NCBI GenBank assembly: GCA_016717595.1
Contig: JADKFE010000007.1
Coordinates: 1-64,000, forward strand
Direction of reading: 5' to 3'
From: Deltaproteobacteria bacterium
Lineage (GTDB): Bacteria > Myxococcota_A > UBA796 > CAJQPC01
Length of the DNA stretch: 64,000 nucleotides
Every line of letters starts with the position of its first letter. The first letter of the stretch is position 1. A program made the position numbers and the translations under genes. Below the pieces are notes generated by a model that saw only the letters and a list, made by a program, of their open reading frames with translations, was not told where the DNA came from and did not search any database. This document shows, in pieces, positions 45,525-55,100 of this stretch.

Positions 45525-45872
45525 TTAAGGATCGAGGGGATCATCGGCGCCGAAGAAGCCCGCGTCGTCTCGCCAAGGGGTGACGAGCCAGGCCGAGACG
45601 CCCACCCGGCGTAAGGCGTCGGCGGCGGCGCGGCGGTTGTGGTGGCTCACCCGCAGGAGCTTGAGGGGCCGGGGCGAGGCCCGCAGGCGCTCGGCGGCGA
45701 GCACCAGGCGGCAGTAGGTGGCGGAGAACTCCTCTTCGATGGCCCAGTCTTCGGGGTGCAGGCTGGGATCGGGGCCCAAGGAGCGACGCGGCGGCGAGAG
45801 GTCGTCGGTCAGGATGTCGTCGGTGGGCTCGTCGTGCTCGGAGGTCTCAAAGAGCGCGTCTTCGAGGGTCAT
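45525..45872 (-). CDS. Small acidic protein of unknown function
   Basis: 115 residues with no recognised family. The N-terminal 35 residues are acidic (EHDEPTDDILTDDL). The C-terminal half (LVLAAERLRASPRPLKLLRV, then NRRAAADALRRVGVSAWLV) reads as alpha/beta. No signal or TM segment. ATG 45872. Ends 25 bases before the aldo/keto reductase start on the same strand, so the two could be co-transcribed. Confidence 0.5.
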   Translation of the reverse strand: MTLEDALFETSEHDEPTDDILTDDLSPPRRSLGPDPSLHPEDWAIEEEFSATYCRLVLAAERLRASPRPLKLLRVSHHNRRAAADALRRVGVSAWLVTPWRDDAGFFGADDPLDP

Positions 45873-46168
45873 GGTCTCACCTCATTGGAACCAAGAATCT
45901 ATCCTTTGTATCGGACAGACCCCGGCCATAAACTGTCCAGTCACCTGGATGTCATCAGGGTTTTTGCCCAGACAAGGGCCGCGGGGTCGATGTTCTTGGG
46001 CAGAGGATCCACGAGGTGCTTCGGATCGTTCAAAATGTTCATTCTACGAATCCACGCGTTTTTTGTCTTCATCTATCAATCGTGTATTTGTGCTCTGGGG
46101 AGGCGCCCAGGAGGGCCCTGGGGCGCTGGCACGGCGGTTGCAATGACCGGGGCAAGCCTGGAGCGTGT
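45873..46168. other. Divergent intergenic region
   Basis: About 300 bases, AT-richer in its centre (around 45890-46100). Holds the divergent promoters of the small acidic gene and of the secreted cluster. I see no gene or RNA fold that I can name. Confidence 0.4.
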
Positions 46169-46816
46169 ATGACTCGTCCCCTCTCTTCTCTCGCCTTCCT
46201 CCTCACGCTCACCCTGGGCGGCGGCCTCGCGCAGGCCGAGACGCTCCCCTTCGCCGAGCAGGCCCTCGCCGGCCCCACGGTGCAGCTCTGGGTGGATGAG
46301 GACTCGGCCACGGTGCTCATCGACGGCGCGGTGAGCTTTGAGGTGCCCCTCCACCACGGCGAGGCCCTGGACCCCATGGCCGTCGAGCGCCGCTACGACG
46401 ACGCGCTGTTGTTGGGCGGCACCTTGATGGTGCGCCGCGGCGTGTCCGAGGGCCCGGGCGTGCTGAGCCCCGCCGAGTCCGTGGAGCTCTACGACCTCAG
46501 CGGCCGCGCCTTGCCCGCCCCAGAGCCCGCCCTGCTGGCCCTCCTGAGCGGCGTCGATGAGCAGCTCCTCGCCCCAGACGGCGCCTGGTCCGTGGCCATC
46601 GTCAGCGGCGGCCGCGCCGGGGGCTGGGCGCGGGGCCTCGTCGTCGTCACCGCCGAGGGCGCCCTGGTGCCCCTGGGCCTCGACGCCCCGGCGCTGTACT
46701 GGCCTGAGGAGGCCCACTTTGACGGCGACCGCTTCGTGCTGCCCTTGGCCGACGGTCAGACCTTGGTGGTGAGTCCCCAAGGCCAACGGGTGACGCAGGT
46801 GGCCTCGCTCCGGTAG
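46169..46816 (+). CDS. Secreted protein, first gene of the alpha-2-macroglobulin cluster
   Basis: 215 residues with a Sec signal peptide (MTRPLSSLAFLLTLTLGGGLAQA). The mature protein is beta-rich (LWVDEDSATVLIDGAVSFEV, ATVL and GGTLMVRRGVSEGPGVLSP) with no recognised domain or cysteine. GGAG lies six bases before ATG 46169. It precedes the giant secreted protein by 30 bases. A role with the neighbouring giant protein and macroglobulin is inferred only from position. Confidence 0.65.
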   Translation: MTRPLSSLAFLLTLTLGGGLAQAETLPFAEQALAGPTVQLWVDEDSATVLIDGAVSFEVPLHHGEALDPMAVERRYDDALLLGGTLMVRRGVSEGPGVLSPAESVELYDLSGRALPAPEPALLALLSGVDEQLLAPDGAWSVAIVSGGRAGGWARGLVVVTAEGALVPLGLDAPALYWPEEAHFDGDRFVLPLADGQTLVVSPQGQRVTQVASLR

Positions 46817-46845
46817 AATCTCGGCGGCACAAAGGGAAGACGATC

Positions 46846-49800
46846 ATGGCGCTCCGACGGGATCACTTCGGCAACACCCTGGGGCGCCTCACCCTGGGGC
46901 TCACCCTCACCCTGGCCGCCCTGGGGGCCATCGCGGGCGAAGGCGGTGAGCTGTTTGAGCCCAACACCGAGGCCGTGACGCTCTCGGCGCCGGCCTTGCC
47001 CGCGAAGGGCTCCGGCGAGACGATCCTCACCGTGCGCCGCGCCGGTCGGTACGCCGTCGAGGCGCGCTCGGTCTCCGGCGTGCTCATTCAGCTCGTGGAC
47101 AAGGCCCGAGGCCCGGGCGCCTGGGCGGGGCGGCTCGGTGAGCAAGATGGGCGCCTGGACGTGTTTTTGGAGCCCGGCACCTACAAGCTGCGCACCCGGG
47201 GGCCCGACTCCGGCAAAGGGGAGGTGAGCGTCGTCGTGACGCCGTTTGTCGAGGCCAACCAGCCTGTGCCCGAGCTCGTCGAGGTCGGGTATTTAGAGAC
47301 CACCCTGGCCGACAAGCAGCAGCGCTCGTTCTGGATTGACCTCACCGCAATCTCTCGGGCCGTGACCTTAGAGGCGATGGGCCCGGCGCTCTCCGAGCTG
47401 AGCGTGTGGCGTGATGGTCGCTGGCGGGTCTCCGTGCCTACCCGCTGCGCCGAGGTGAGCCCCGTCGAGGGCGCGCCGATGACCCGCTGCACGCTGCAAG
47501 GGAGCCTGCCCGCCGGGCTCTACCTGCTCACGGCCTCGGGCGGCCCCCGCAAGGTCGGCGGCGCGGGCGACCCGCTCTATGTGCGCGCCGGGCTCGACGT
47601 GCTCACCGGCTCGATCGCCAAAGACGGCGTGATCGGCCCCTTCGGCGTGGAGCGGGTGAAGGTGCGGGCCGCGCCGAACACGACGCTGCGCCTTGCGCTG
47701 CCCCAGGTGGCGCCGGTGACGATCTCCAGCCGCCAGGCCACCGCCGACATCTTCGCCACCGCCGGGGGCAGCTCCGCGAGCGTCACCCCCAAGAGCCGCG
47801 CCCCCGTCGCCACCTTGGGCCCGATCTCTGGGGATCAGCTCATCACGATCACCGGCGCGCCGGGTCAGGCCTACTCCTTGGTGGGCTTCGCCAAGATCGG
47901 CGAGACCCAGGCGATCAACGGCGTCGGCCCCACGCTGATCACCACGGTTCATTCGGGCGATCCGCAAGACTCCATCGACGCCACGGGGGTGCTCACCGCC
48001 GTTGACCGCAACAACAGAGCCAGGCTGGTGGCCGCGAGCGTGGTGCCGCTGAGTGACAACGAGGGCTGGCGGCGGCGGTTCAACCTCACCGAGACGGCGA
48101 CGCTGCAGGTCGAGGTGAAGGCTGAAGGCGACTACAAGCTCATCTCACGCGGCGGGGTGCCTCTGCGCGCCCGCATTGAGCCGCACCTGTTGAGCCCCCC
48201 CGAAGGCTATAAACAGCCGGCGCTTCGGGAGGTGACCCAGCTCTCGTTTGATGACCTCGTGCCGGGCTACTACACCCTCACCTTTGAGCCGGTGGAGCCG
48301 GGGATCGTCGATCTGGAGCTGCGCCGAGACGGCCTCACCGACGCCGCGATGCGGGTGATCGGGATTCAGGAGGCGCTGCCGTACTCCGCGCCCCGGGGCA
48401 GCCTGTGGTTCGGCGAGGTCACGCTCACCCGAGACACCAAGACCACGTTGACCCGCAACCGCCAGCCCGGCGTAGACGTCGGCCTCGTGCAGCGCGCCGT
48501 GCCCATCGACCTCAGCGCGCCGTTGGGGCTACCCCTGGCGCCGGGGCAGCGCGTCACCTTTAACGTGAGCGCCCCCGAGGCCGGAGAGGTCAGCCTCACC
48601 GACGCGGCGGGTCGGACGATGCCGCTGGGGCTCAACGACGAGGCCCTCGCCCTCAAGGTGCGTCTGCCCAAAGGCACCTCGCTGCTCACCCTGCACAACC
48701 CCGGCGCCGAGCCCGCCCAGGCCACCCTTCGCCTCGCCGCCTCCGCCGCCCGCCCCTCGCTCACCCGGCCCATCGACCCCGCGGCGCTGGCGCTGCGGGA
48801 GAGCCTGCCCATCCTGCCGCTGGACGCCCCCCAGCACCTCACCCTGGCCCAGCGCGAGTCCAAGTTTTTTGTGCTCGATGTCAAAGAGGGCGGCCTCTAC
48901 ACCATCGAGAGCGCCGGGCTGTTGAACATGACCGGCATGATCTCCAACCGCGCCGGAGAGGTCGTCGGCCAGGCCACGGCGAACCACGTCGGGCGAAACT
49001 TCTCGATTCAGCGGGCGCTGAGCCCCGGGCGTTACCGCGTCTCGGTGGCCCCCCAAGGCGCGAGCGCCGGGGACGTGACGATCCTCGCCCGCAAGGTGCC
49101 CGTGGAGGACGGCGGGCGCCTTGTGGACGGGCGCCCCGCGCGGGCGGAGCTCGACGCCGGAGAGGCGCTCACCACGATGTTCACGCTCTCTGAAGAGGCC
49201 CAAGTAAAGCTCCTCGCCCGCGCCCAAGGCCATGTGCTGCAGTGCCGCCTGGAGGACGCCGACGGCTGGCCCGTCTCAAGCCCCCTGAGCCGCTGTGACC
49301 TCACCGAGACCTTGCCCGCCGGGGGCTATCGCCTCGTCGTGATGCCTTCAGAGGTGCCCCTGCGCGCCCAGGTGAGCTTCACGGCCTTGACCGACGACAC
49401 CAACCCCGAGGGCCACGGCCCCCACGCCCTCACCTTGCCCGGCGCGGTGACGACCACCTGGATGGAGCCCCGCGGCGACGCCGAGCGTGTCCCCGACGTG
49501 TTCACCTTCAGCCTGCCCGCCGCCGCCACCCTCAACGTCAGCGTCACCGGCGAGATGGGCGGCGTGTTGACCCGGGCCGGGGAGATCGTCGCCCGGCTGG
49601 CCCCTGGCGCGGGGCTGCGAGAGGCCCTGCCCGCCGGGGACTACCGCCTGGAGCTGCGTAACTCTCGTCGGAGTCACGGCGTCAAATACAAGGTCAGCGC
49701 CACCACGGATGAGCTGCTGGTGGGCCAGAGCCGCCCCGTCTCCTCCTCCTCGTCGATCTGGCTCTCCTTGGGCCAGGACGGGCCCGTGGAGCTGATCTCC

Positions 49801-51918
49801 GCCGGGCCGAGCGACGTCGAGGGGCGGCTGTACGACGAGGCCGGGCGACTCATCGCCGCTGAAGATGACCGGCCGCTGGACTGGAACTTCCGCATCGCCC
49901 GCACCTTGCCCGCCGGGCGTTACCAGCTCGTGCTGCGGGAGGTCGGCCCCAGCCAAGGCCCGGTGACCGTGAGCCTCCGCGCCCCCAAAGAGCGGGAGGT
50001 CGCCGCCTTGACCGCGCCGCTCACCCGGCCCGAGACGCCGGGTGAAGAGATCCTCGTCGTGCCGCTGACCTTGCCTGACGGCGCGGAGCTGGTGAACGCC
50101 CGGGCCACCTCGGAGGAGGTCGTGGGCCTCGCCTTGGAGGCCAAGGTGGGCGGCGCCTGGCGGCTGGTGGATCAGGGCATGGGCCAAGAGGTGTCGCTCA
50201 GCGCCCGGGTCGGCGCCCCGGCCGAGGCCTGGCGGCTGCGGCTGTGGAGCCTGGACGGGGAGGGTGGCCCGGCGATCCTGCGGGTGGAGGCCCCCCGGGT
50301 GGATCGCCAGCCCGAGCGCGCCCTGGGCCGAGGCGTGGCGCTCACCCGGCCGACCCGCTCGGAGCTGCCCTTGGGGGCCGTGGTCGTGCGCCTGGATCGC
50401 CCCGGCGTGTTCACCTCCGCGCGCCTGCCCGAGGGCCTGCGGGTGTGCCCGGCCCCGGCGACGGCCTGCCGCTCCGCTGAAGACGGCCTCACGTCGGCCG
50501 ATCGGGAGCTGTGGCTGGTGAGCCCCCTCGCGGAGGGTCGCGCCACGGCCCCGCTCATCGCCCGCCGGGCCTCGCTCTCGTCAGAGCCCGTGCGCCTGCG
50601 CCTCGCCCCCGCCGACAAGCTCGCCGTGGACCTCGACGCCGGGGACGGCCCGGTGCTCGTGCGGGTGCGCGGAGGTGTCGGCGCCCGGGTGATCCCCGCC
50701 GGAGAGGCCCCCACGCCGGGGCAGACCTTCGGTGAAGGCGACGAGACCTGGGCCTTCGCCGAGAGCCAAGACCGCCGCGCCGCCGCGCTGTGGCTGGCCG
50801 AGAACGCGCCGGGCCCCGCCGTGGTTGAGCTGCGTCAGTACAGCTTCTCGGCCCCGGCCAAAGCAGAAGGCCGCGTCGGGGTGTGGGAAGACGCCGCCCC
50901 GGCGGGCCAGGCCCGGCGGTACACCTTGCCCCAGCGCGGCGAGCTGCGGGTGACCCTGAGCCCCGGCCTCGTCGCGGTTGTTGAGGACGGGCAAGGCCAG
51001 CGGCTCGTGCAGGCCGCCGGAGACGACGGCGCGGAGCTGATCGTGCCCGGCGCTGAAGGCAGCTTGTGGGTGCTCAACCCCCGGGGAGAAGACGGTCACC
51101 TCAAGGCCGAGCTGCTCCCCGAGGTCGGCGTTGGCGGCGGGGTTCTGGCGGCGAAGGGCCGCTTTGAGCAGCGCTCAAGCCGGGCGGCGACGACCTGGCT
51201 GCGGGTGGGCGCCGACACCGGCGGCGTGCGTGTGGGCGGGGACATCACCACGGCCACGCTGACCACGACGAGCGGCGCGCGTCACCAAGGCGACCGCCTG
51301 CCCGCCGCCGCCGGGGTGCTGCGCCTCGACCACGGCGCCGGGGTTCAGCTCGCCTGGGCGGGCGGACGCGACGCCCCCATCGACCCTACGACGCCTAACA
51401 AGACCAGGGTGAACCTGCCCTCTCGGGGCCAGCTCGCTGGCGACACCACGGTCACCCTCGACCTGCCCCGGCCCTCGCTGGTGCAGCTCAACCTGCCCGG
51501 CCCCGTCGCCGTGGCCTGGGGCGAGACCGGCGCCGCGCTCTGTGTCACGTCGAGCTGCACGCTCTCCCTGGCCCTGCCGGGCGGCGCCACGGGCCTCTCG
51601 CTGCGGGGCCTCGCTGGGGAGCCCCTGGGCGGCGTCTTGGAGATGACCGCCACCGACGCCGTGCCCATCGGCGAAGGCGTGGGCCCCGAGGTGCTGTTGA
51701 GCGCGGGCGGCGCGCGACTGTTCGCCTTCACCGTGCCCAAAGACGCGGCGGTGGGCGTCGGCGCCCGGGCCGAGGCTGACCATGTTGAGCTGGCGTTGTA
51801 CACGGCGGCCGGGGCTGAGTGCTCAAGCTCGGCGGGGTCGTGGGTTTGGTGGACCTGCCCGCCGGAGACTACCTCTTGCTGCTGCGCGCCCGGCCCGACG
51901 CCGAGCCCACGCGTGTGA
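46846..51918 (+). CDS. Giant secreted repeat protein, main part (frameshifted near its end)
   Basis: About 1690 residues as read, 1779 when joined to the following fragment. N-terminal signal or anchor (LGRLTLGLTLTLAALGAIAG). The body is made of PPC/jelly-roll-like beta modules that each close with a strand of pattern (L/S)PAGxYxLxx: DVFLEPGTYKLRT, SLPAGLYLLTA, ALSPGRYRVSV, TLPAGGYRLVV, ALPAGDYRLEL, TLPAGRYQLVL. No catalytic motif; paired cysteines occur in modules at about 47450-47490 and 49240-49300. Probably periplasmic or surface. Frame loss near 51820 is explained by one missing G (GAGTG for GAGGTG). Followed by the macroglobulin gene, suggesting a physical partner. Confidence 0.7.
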   Translation: MALRRDHFGNTLGRLTLGLTLTLAALGAIAGEGGELFEPNTEAVTLSAPALPAKGSGETILTVRRAGRYAVEARSVSGVLIQLVDKARGPGAWAGRLGEQDGRLDVFLEPGTYKLRTRGPDSGKGEVSVVVTPFVEANQPVPELVEVGYLETTLADKQQRSFWIDLTAISRAVTLEAMGPALSELSVWRDGRWRVSVPTRCAEVSPVEGAPMTRCTLQGSLPAGLYLLTASGGPRKVGGAGDPLYVRAGLDVLTGSIAKDGVIGPFGVERVKVRAAPNTTLRLALPQVAPVTISSRQATADIFATAGGSSASVTPKSRAPVATLGPISGDQLITITGAPGQAYSLVGFAKIGETQAINGVGPTLITTVHSGDPQDSIDATGVLTAVDRNNRARLVAASVVPLSDNEGWRRRFNLTETATLQVEVKAEGDYKLISRGGVPLRARIEPHLLSPPEGYKQPALREVTQLSFDDLVPGYYTLTFEPVEPGIVDLELRRDGLTDAAMRVIGIQEALPYSAPRGSLWFGEVTLTRDTKTTLTRNRQPGVDVGLVQRAVPIDLSAPLGLPLAPGQRVTFNVSAPEAGEVSLTDAAGRTMPLGLNDEALALKVRLPKGTSLLTLHNPGAEPAQATLRLAASAARPSLTRPIDPAALALRESLPILPLDAPQHLTLAQRESKFFVLDVKEGGLYTIESAGLLNMTGMISNRAGEVVGQATANHVGRNFSIQRALSPGRYRVSVAPQGASAGDVTILARKVPVEDGGRLVDGRPARAELDAGEALTTMFTLSEEAQVKLLARAQGHVLQCRLEDADGWPVSSPLSRCDLTETLPAGGYRLVVMPSEVPLRAQVSFTALTDDTNPEGHGPHALTLPGAVTTTWMEPRGDAERVPDVFTFSLPAAATLNVSVTGEMGGVLTRAGEIVARLAPGAGLREALPAGDYRLELRNSRRSHGVKYKVSATTDELLVGQSRPVSSSSSIWLSLGQDGPVELISAGPSDVEGRLYDEAGRLIAAEDDRPLDWNFRIARTLPAGRYQLVLREVGPSQGPVTVSLRAPKEREVAALTAPLTRPETPGEEILVVPLTLPDGAELVNARATSEEVVGLALEAKVGGAWRLVDQGMGQEVSLSARVGAPAEAWRLRLWSLDGEGGPAILRVEAPRVDRQPERALGRGVALTRPTRSELPLGAVVVRLDRPGVFTSARLPEGLRVCPAPATACRSAEDGLTSADRELWLVSPLAEGRATAPLIARRASLSSEPVRLRLAPADKLAVDLDAGDGPVLVRVRGGVGARVIPAGEAPTPGQTFGEGDETWAFAESQDRRAAALWLAENAPGPAVVELRQYSFSAPAKAEGRVGVWEDAAPAGQARRYTLPQRGELRVTLSPGLVAVVEDGQGQRLVQAAGDDGAELIVPGAEGSLWVLNPRGEDGHLKAELLPEVGVGGGVLAAKGRFEQRSSRAATTWLRVGADTGGVRVGGDITTATLTTTSGARHQGDRLPAAAGVLRLDHGAGVQLAWAGGRDAPIDPTTPNKTRVNLPSRGQLAGDTTVTLDLPRPSLVQLNLPGPVAVAWGETGAALCVTSSCTLSLALPGGATGLSLRGLAGEPLGGVLEMTATDAVPIGEGVGPEVLLSAGGARLFAFTVPKDAAVGVGARAEADHVELALYTAAGAECSSSAGSWVWWTCPPETTSCCCAPGPTPSPRV

Positions 51919-52184
51919 GGCCGACATTGTTCGGGATTGAGCCCCAAAGTGACGCTCCCCCAGAGGACATCGCCCGGGGTTACCTGCGCCCCGAAGGCTC
52001 GCCCGATCCTCGTGTGGTCGCGGTGCCCGCGCCGTCGATCTGGAGCCTCGGCACCCGCGGCGGCTACGACTCAAACGGCGGCGGCGGTAACTACGACACC
52101 GGCGGCGGCGGCCGCTACGACACCGGCGGCGGCTCCAACGACACCAACCGCCAAGACACGGCCTCCACGGACGGGGACTACTGA
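51819..52184 (+). CDS. C-terminal end of the giant secreted repeat protein
   Basis: Continues the giant protein in the next frame with LKLGGVVGLVDLPAGDYLLL, the same LPAGxYxL closing strand as the other modules. The tail is a Gly/Asp/Tyr/Thr repeat (GGNYDTGGGG, RYDTGGGSND) ending TDGDY. Its TGA overlaps the ATG of the macroglobulin by one base (TGATG), so the two are translationally coupled. Not a separate gene in my view. Confidence 0.65.
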   Translation: MLKLGGVVGLVDLPAGDYLLLLRARPDAEPTRVRPTLFGIEPQSDAPPEDIARGYLRPEGSPDPRVVAVPAPSIWSLGTRGGYDSNGGGGNYDTGGGGRYDTGGGSNDTNRQDTASTDGDY

Positions 52185-55100
52185 TGCCGGCCCTCACGCT
52201 CTCTACGCGCCTTCGTGTGCTGTTGGTGGTCCTGTTCACGCTCGTCGGCGGCGTCGCCGTGGGCGGTGAGGAGGAGCTGCGCGCGCTGTTGTTGCAGCGC
52301 CCGGCGGCCCGATCTGGCACGGTCTTGGCCCCAGATCGCCTGCTGCGACGCTGGGATCCCCTCACCGTGTTTTTTGCCGCCGACCGCGGCCCGGCCACCC
52401 CCGGCACCGAGCACAGCCCCGAGCGCCTCATCCGCCTCGACGGCGCCCCCGCCGGGGCCTGGCGCTGGATCGACGCCCGCACCCTGCAGTTTGTGCCCGC
52501 CGACCCCTGGCCGCCCTTGGCCAAGATCACCGCCCGGGTGGAGGGCGAGGTCAGCACGCTGTACACCGTGCTCAGCCCGCCCCGGCAGACCGAGCCCCAA
52601 AACGGCGCCCGGGTTGAGACGACGGTGGACCGCCTCACCTTGACCTTCTCCGAGCCCATCGCCCCCGAGGTGCTGCGCGAGAGCCTCCGCATCGAGCTTC
52701 GTGACGAGACCCGCCCCGACGCCGCGCCCCGGGTGCTCACCGGCCGCGACCTCAGCGTGAAGGCCCTCGAGCGCGCCAGCCGCCGTGATCCCGCCCGGGT
52801 CGTGGTGCGCCTCGCCGAGCCCCTGCCCGCCGGGGTGAAGGTCGCCGTGCGGATGCGCCTCACCCAAGAGGACAGCCACGAGCACGCCCCGACTGTGCTT
52901 CGTTTCTCCACCGCGCCGCCGTTCCGCGCCGGGAGCCTCGGCTGCGGCAGCGCCTCGGCCACCTTGACCCCCGAAGGCGCCCGCTACACCCCGCAGCAGG
53001 CCCTGCGCTGTGAGGGCAGCCCCAAGGTGATCCTCGACTTCACCGCGAGCTTGGGCTCCTTGGGCCCCGTCGAGGCCAGAAACCTGCTCCGGTTTGAGCC
53101 CGCCGTGCGTGGCCTGGAGTTTAAGCCCAGCGCCAGCCGCCTCACGGTCACCGGAGAGTTCGCCCGAGACACGCTGTACACCGTGAGCGTGGTGCCAACA
53201 GCGATCACCGACCGCCAAGGCCGCGCCTTGGACATGACCGGACCCAGCACAGTCCACATGCTGTTCCCCGCCGTGGTGCCCATGGCCAAGCTCCTCGTGG
53301 GCGAAGGCATCGTCGAGCGTTACGGCCCCCAGCGTCTGCCGATCGAAGGGCAAGGCAAATCCCGCCTGGATCTGCGGATCTACGCCGCCGACCCCCTCGA
53401 CCGCACGCTCTGGCCCTTCCCCACCGAGCCCCTCTCTGTGGACGAAGAGAGCCGCCCGCCGGGCCCCGGCGAGGAGCCCAACTTCACCGTAGACCCCCGC
53501 TACGACATCGCCCCCCACATGCTCAGCGCCCGGGTGAAGGGCCTGGGCTCACCGCTCTACTCCGGCCTCGTCGATGTGGACCTCGGCGACGGCGACCGCG
53601 CCCGGGGGCACCTCGACCTCGCGCCGATCCTCAGCGCCGCCCAAGGCGCGGCTCGCCCCGGCACCTACCTCGTCGGCGTGCGCGCCCCGGACCAGGCCGG
53701 CCCCCGCCGCTACACCCGCGTTCAGGTCACCGACCTGAGCCTCACCGCCGTCGAGGAGCCCCTCGCCGTGGAGCTGCTCGTCAGCTCCTTACGCACCGGC
53801 GGCGTCGTCTCCGGGGCGACCATTCGTGTGGAGGCCGCCCGCGTTGACGCCGACCAGAAGGCCGAGTGGGTGACCGTGTGGAGCGGCACCACCGACGGCA
53901 AAGGCCGCGCGCGCTGGCTCGCCCCGGGCAAAGCCGAGGATGACCCCCAGCTCAGCCTGCGCCGTGTCGTGGTGCAGAAGGGCGAGGACGTGCTCGTGTT
54001 GGCCGCCTCTCGCCCGCCGGAGCAGTACACCGAGCGCGGCTGGAGCAAGACCGGGGGCTGGCTGGGCTACACCGTGGCCGATCTCGCCCAGCGCGCCCCC
54101 AAGGCGAGCCTCCTCGCCCACGTCTTCTCCGAGCGCCCGATCTACCGCCCCAACGAGGTGATTCACCTCCGCGGCTTTGTGCGCAGTCGTGACGCGGGCC
54201 TGCTCACCCGCCTGCCTGAAGGCGGCGCCTTGGTGATCAGCGGCCCGAACAACAAAAATTGGCGTGTGCCCGTGGTGATGACCACGACCGGCGGCTTTTA
54301 CCACCGCTTTGACGAGGCGGACCTGCCCAGCGGTGACTACGTCGCCCGGTATGAGCACACCGAGGGCGGCAGCATCGGCGAGGCCCGGTTTAAGGTGGAG
54401 TCTTACCGCCTGCCTGAGTTTGAGGTGAGCCTACACACGCCGCCCCAAGCGGCCTTGGACGCGCCGTTTGACGTCACCCTCACCGCGTCGTGGTACGCCG
54501 GGGGCCGCGTCGCCGAGCGCCCCGTGCGCTGGCGTGTGGTCGAGACGCCCGCGGCCTGGACACCCCCCGGCGCCGAGGGCTTCCGCTTCTCCTCCGATGG
54601 CCGGTATGGCCGCGCTGGGCGGTTTGAGGCCCGCGCCGCCACCGAGACGATCAGCCTCACCGACGCCGAGGGCGGGGCCCGCATCACCCTCGACCCGTCC
54701 ATGGAGCTCTCGTCCATGCCCCGGCGGTATGTGGTCGAGGCCACCGTCACCGGCGCCGACGACCAGACCGTCACCACGACGGTGAGCGTCGACGCCTTGC
54801 CCGCCTTCACCTTGGGCGTAAAGGCCCCGCGGTATTTAGAGAAGACGACGACGCTGCCCATTGAGCTCCTCGCGTTGGGCCCCACAGGCAAAGCCGTGGC
54901 GGATCTCGACGTCACCGTGCGTCTCATTCACCGCCAATGGCACAGCCACCTCCAGGCCGGAGACTTCACCGAGGCCGAGGCCCGCTACGTCTCTGAGGTG
55001 GTCGAGGTGCCCGTCGAGGAGCGGATCGTGCGCAGCGGCGCCAAGGCGGTGCCCGTCTCGTTCACCCTGCCTCGGGCGGGGGTGTACCTCGTCGAGCTGG